Below, in pieces: positions 6,631-8,330 of a DNA stretch of 8,330 nucleotides. The first letter of the stretch is position 1. Each line of letters begins with the position of its first letter. Both the position numbers and the translations under genes were made by a program. Location: contig DOUV01000571.1 of assembly GCA_003520455.1 (NCBI GenBank), forward strand, positions 1 through 8,330. Direction: 5' to 3'. This stretch comes from Chloroflexota bacterium (GTDB lineage: Bacteria > Chloroflexota > Anaerolineae > Ardenticatenales > Ardenticatenaceae). The notes beneath the pieces were generated by a model. The model saw nothing but the letters and a program-made list of their open reading frames with translations. It searched no databases and was not told the DNA's origin.

Positions 6631-7068
6631 TCAGCCTTCGTCCCTCACGCTGGGGGCTGGGAGGGCTCCCGCCGTGAGGCGCTCAAGAAGCAGATGGAGT
6701 TGCGGCCCAACCCGCCGCAACTCCTCTTTGTGGGCCGCCGAAAGCCGTTCAAGCATCTCGGCGCCCCGCGGGGTGAGTGTGACGTAGACCTGACGCCGGT
6801 CGGTGCTGTCGGGTTCACGGATCACCAGGTCCTGAGTCTCCAGGCGATTCACGAGCCCCACGGCACTGTGATGCTGAATCTGCAGGCGTTCGGCCAACTC
6901 CCCGATCGTCACCCGGTCGCGCCCCGGGAAGCCCTTGATCGCCAGCAGCGCCTGGTGCTGCTGAGGTGTCACGCCAACGGCTTGAGCCGCCTCCTCACTG
7001 AAACGAAGAAACTGGCGCAGAGCGTAGCGGAACGCCGCTAGCGCCTCGTATTCCGCGTTGCTCACCAC
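6631..7068 (-). CDS. MarR-family transcriptional regulator
   Basis: A 145-residue cytoplasmic DNA-binding protein of usual MarR length. Helices at about 3-30 and 105-135 would form the dimer interface. The winged helix-turn-helix spans about 34-100: GELAERLQIQHHSAVGLVNR carries the helix-turn-helix and recognition helix (56-75), and REPDSTDRRQVYVTLTPRG is the wing with the conserved D-x-R and LT motifs (84-102). The start is one of two adjacent GTG codons, 7068 or 7065; GGAAGGA at 7080-7074 is better spaced for the second. It lies downstream of the prenyltransferase gene on the same strand, separated by 158 bp, and converges with the thiolase gene. Its ligand and targets cannot be read from the sequence. 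Control of itself, of the prenyltransferase gene or of the beta-oxidation genes is conceivable, though the operator at 235 looks like a TetR-family site. Confidence 0.93.
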   Translation of the reverse strand: MVSNAEYEALAAFRYALRQFLRFSEEAAQAVGVTPQQHQALLAIKGFPGRDRVTIGELAERLQIQHHSAVGLVNRLETQDLVIREPDSTDRRQVYVTLTPRGAEMLERLSAAHKEELRRVGPQLHLLLERLTAGALPAPSVRDEG

Positions 7069-7226
7069 TACGTCCTTCCCTCACTTCTCCCTGTTCGTTC
7101 CAACTTCCCTACCCTGGGGCTGAATCGTGCTCGCCCGGCTCTCAGAATTGAAGGCCCTCACGCGGCGCTGGAACCGCGCGCCGGCAAGAAGTGATGCGCG
7201 ATTGCTCCACCAGTGCGATCACCGTC
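7069..7226. other. Gap between MarR and prenyltransferase genes
   Basis: No gene is supported here. A stem CGGCGC-N9-GCGCCG lies at 7163-7183 without a T run, so a terminator for the prenyltransferase gene is only a weak possibility. In the leader of the MarR gene, the motif CTTCCCT on the + strand (AGGGAAG in the mRNA) occurs at 7075-7081 and 7104-7110, with the variant CTTCTCCCT at 7084-7092. I see no convincing -35/-10 pair for the MarR gene. Confidence 0.35.
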
Positions 7227-8102
7227 TCAGGCACCACCGTGTAGCGTTCCATGGAGGAGGTACGCCACGACCAGGAATGCTGCCGTGCTCAGATGGGTCA
7301 CAATGGCGCTCCGCACGGCGCTGTGCAGCCGGGCGCGGCTTGCCACCAGAAAGGTGAAACCAGCAGCCGGGAGTGCCAACAGTGCCAGCAGTGCTTCCTC
7401 TGGGAGTATCTTGCGGATAACACCGGCGAGGAGCAGGATGAAGGCGAGCGCTGAGGCCAGGCCGTAGACGGCAGGAGCGGCCCGTACCCCCAACCGTGCC
7501 CAAACCGAGTGACCAATCTCCGCCTGCATCTTCACCGGTTGAAAGCCGTGGAGAACCAGGGCCCCGGCGATCAGCAGAGCTACCGGCAGGGCCGCAACGA
7601 CTGGTTCGCCGTCGAGCCGGTACACCTGGACGTAGTAGCTGCCAAGAGTGGTGAGCATACCGAGGTTGAGCCCAGCCAGGAGTTCGCCCAGGCCGGTGCC
7701 GCTCAGCCGCAGCGGGGGCGCACTGTAGGAGTACGCGCTCAACAGACCGATGAGCCCCAGTAGCAGGACGGCCGGTCCGGTGAGTGCGGCGAGGTAGAGC
7801 CCGATCATGCTCCCGACAACAAAGAACGCGACGGCGCCCTGCAACACCTGCTGGGGCGGCAAGAGCTGCCACCCGGTCTCGCCATCACCCGCCGGGCCAC
7901 TGTCAAAGTAATCATTGGCCATCGTGGTGCCAGCCTGGAGAAAGATTCCGCCAAGCAGAGCGACGGCGAACATGCCCACATCGAACGAGCCGGTTCGGGC
8001 CCACGCAATCGCGGCGCCCAGAAAAATGGGCAGCGCCATCGCCACGAAGTAGGGCGCCCGCCCCTCGCTGAGCAATCGCCAGAGGTTCTTCAAAAGCTTC
8101 AA
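7227..8102 (-). CDS. UbiA-family membrane prenyltransferase, MenA-like, with degenerate second Asp motif
   Basis: A 291-residue, very hydrophobic protein with about nine predicted membrane spans (roughly 17-37, 43-62, 89-108, 110-127, 141-160, 168-186, 208-228, 236-256, 270-286), the normal UbiA layout. The first metal/diphosphate motif, NDYFD (63-67), is of the menaquinone MenA type, and YSAPPLRLSGTGLGELLAGL (126-145) is a typical UbiA loop. The second Asp-rich motif, usually like NxxxDxxxDxxxGKRT, reads HGFQPVKMQAEIGHSVWARLG (185-205) and has lost its aspartates. The family attaches polyprenyl chains to aromatic or other acceptors, MenA making demethylmenaquinone; with the second motif gone, activity or substrate is uncertain. 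The start is TTG at 8102, directly after an in-frame TGA, with a weak GGTGAG upstream; a later start is possible. Upstream of the MarR gene on the same strand. Confidence 0.88.
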   Translation of the reverse strand: MKLLKNLWRLLSEGRAPYFVAMALPIFLGAAIAWARTGSFDVGMFAVALLGGIFLQAGTTMANDYFDSGPAGDGETGWQLLPPQQVLQGAVAFFVVGSMIGLYLAALTGPAVLLLGLIGLLSAYSYSAPPLRLSGTGLGELLAGLNLGMLTTLGSYYVQVYRLDGEPVVAALPVALLIAGALVLHGFQPVKMQAEIGHSVWARLGVRAAPAVYGLASALAFILLLAGVIRKILPEEALLALLALPAAGFTFLVASRARLHSAVRSAIVTHLSTAAFLVVAYLLHGTLHGGA

Positions 8103-8125
8103 CTTTCACTCACCGGCCGGAAGCT

Positions 8126-8143
8126 GCTCTCGCGACAGAGAGC
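8126..8143 (-). other. Hairpin in the leader of the prenyltransferase gene
   Basis: GCTCTC (8126-8131), GCGACA, GAGAGC (8138-8143) is a perfect 6-bp inverted repeat between the presumed end of the upstream - strand CDS and the TTG start at 8102. No T run follows on the - strand, so it is not a standard terminator. It may be a leader structure or chance. Confidence 0.3.
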
Positions 8144-8180
8144 CGCTCCGATCAATAGACGGCGGTCGAGTCGCCGACGA

Positions 8181-8330
8181 TCACGCCGTTGCCGGCTGCC
8201 GGATGATGGGTACATATTTGATCCGGTTGGCGAAATCGTCTCCAGGGAGGGCGAGCAGTTCGGAGTGCGCGCTCAAGCGCGCTGTTGCCCCGTTCCACCT
8301 GCATCCGCCCCCCCGCGTGCCCGGAGGGGC
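8181..8330 (-). CDS. Possible 3' end of an unidentified CDS, cut by the window edge
   Basis: A - strand frame is open from the window edge to a TGA at 8183-8181, giving 49 residues. The last part, SELLALPGDDFANRIKYVPI followed by IRQPATA, reads like ordinary protein, with G or C at most third codon positions. The segment nearest the edge is Gly-rich and less convincing. I recall the pattern RxxYVPIxxR from the C-terminal region of some ferredoxin/flavodoxin-NADP reductase-like proteins, but the stretch is too short to assign a function. A competing - strand ATG frame overlaps it. If real, it ends 78 bp before the prenyltransferase start and may share its transcript. Confidence 0.35.
   Translation of the reverse strand, partial: APPGTRGGGCRWNGATARLSAHSELLALPGDDFANRIKYVPIIRQPATA

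Noticed and set aside
7219..7872. A 217-residue - strand frame overlapping the prenyltransferase gene
   Set aside because: It is Arg/Pro/Gly-rich without membrane segments or motifs; the overlapping frame has clear UbiA features.
8267..8282. Perfect 16-bp palindromic repeat GCGCGCT-CA-AGCGCGC
   Set aside because: Low-complexity GC alternation inside a likely coding stretch gives such palindromes by chance; nothing around it suggests an operator or terminator.
8152..8304. A - strand ATG frame of about 50 codons (MQVERGNSALERAL...) ending in a TGA at 8154-8152
   Set aside because: It overlaps the more protein-like partial frame at 8181-8330, lacks a clear ribosome-binding site, and is rich in Arg, Pro and Gln as shadow frames are.

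Overview
The window comes from a GC-rich bacterium and holds a compact fatty-acid beta-oxidation cluster on the + strand. It faces, tail to tail, a - strand block with a MarR-type regulator, a UbiA-family membrane prenyltransferase and the probable 3' end of one more gene. I read the source as most likely Chloroflexota (Roseiflexus/Chloroflexus-like). The grounds are protein style, the FadN-type fusion enzyme, menaquinone-type UbiA sequence features and intergenic heptamer repeats. This is inference without a search; another GC-rich Gram-positive-like phylum is possible.

Layout. Positions 1-204 carry no gene I can support. A strong sigma70-type promoter (TTGCCA, 16 bp, TATAAT; 205-232) and a CAAAC-N4-GTTTG palindrome over the expected start of transcription (235-248) precede four + strand genes. 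These are an acyl-CoA dehydrogenase lacking the usual catalytic glutamate (276-1385), a complete acyl-CoA dehydrogenase (1555-2814), a FadN-type 3-hydroxyacyl-CoA dehydrogenase/enoyl-CoA hydratase fusion (2829-5261) and a FadA-type thiolase (5410-6591). Together they cover all four chemical steps of the beta-oxidation spiral: dehydrogenation, hydration, second dehydrogenation and thiolysis. The 169-bp gap between the two dehydrogenase genes holds a possible antisense remnant of an antitoxin-like gene. The 148-bp gap before the thiolase is filled by two oppositely oriented arrays of a GTGAACA heptamer.

On the - strand, reading right to left, are a possible 3' end of an unidentified CDS (8330-8181), a 291-residue UbiA-family prenyltransferase with a degenerate second Asp-rich motif (8102-7227), and a MarR-family regulator (7068-6631). 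The MarR gene ends 39 bp from the thiolase gene.

The points most worth following up are the two-dehydrogenase pair with only one apparent catalytic base (possible heteromeric enzyme), the PsrA/PaaR-like operator on the promoter, the missing second metal motif of the UbiA protein, and the inverted heptamer arrays inside the operon. I found no phage, CRISPR, tRNA, rRNA or intact insertion sequence.
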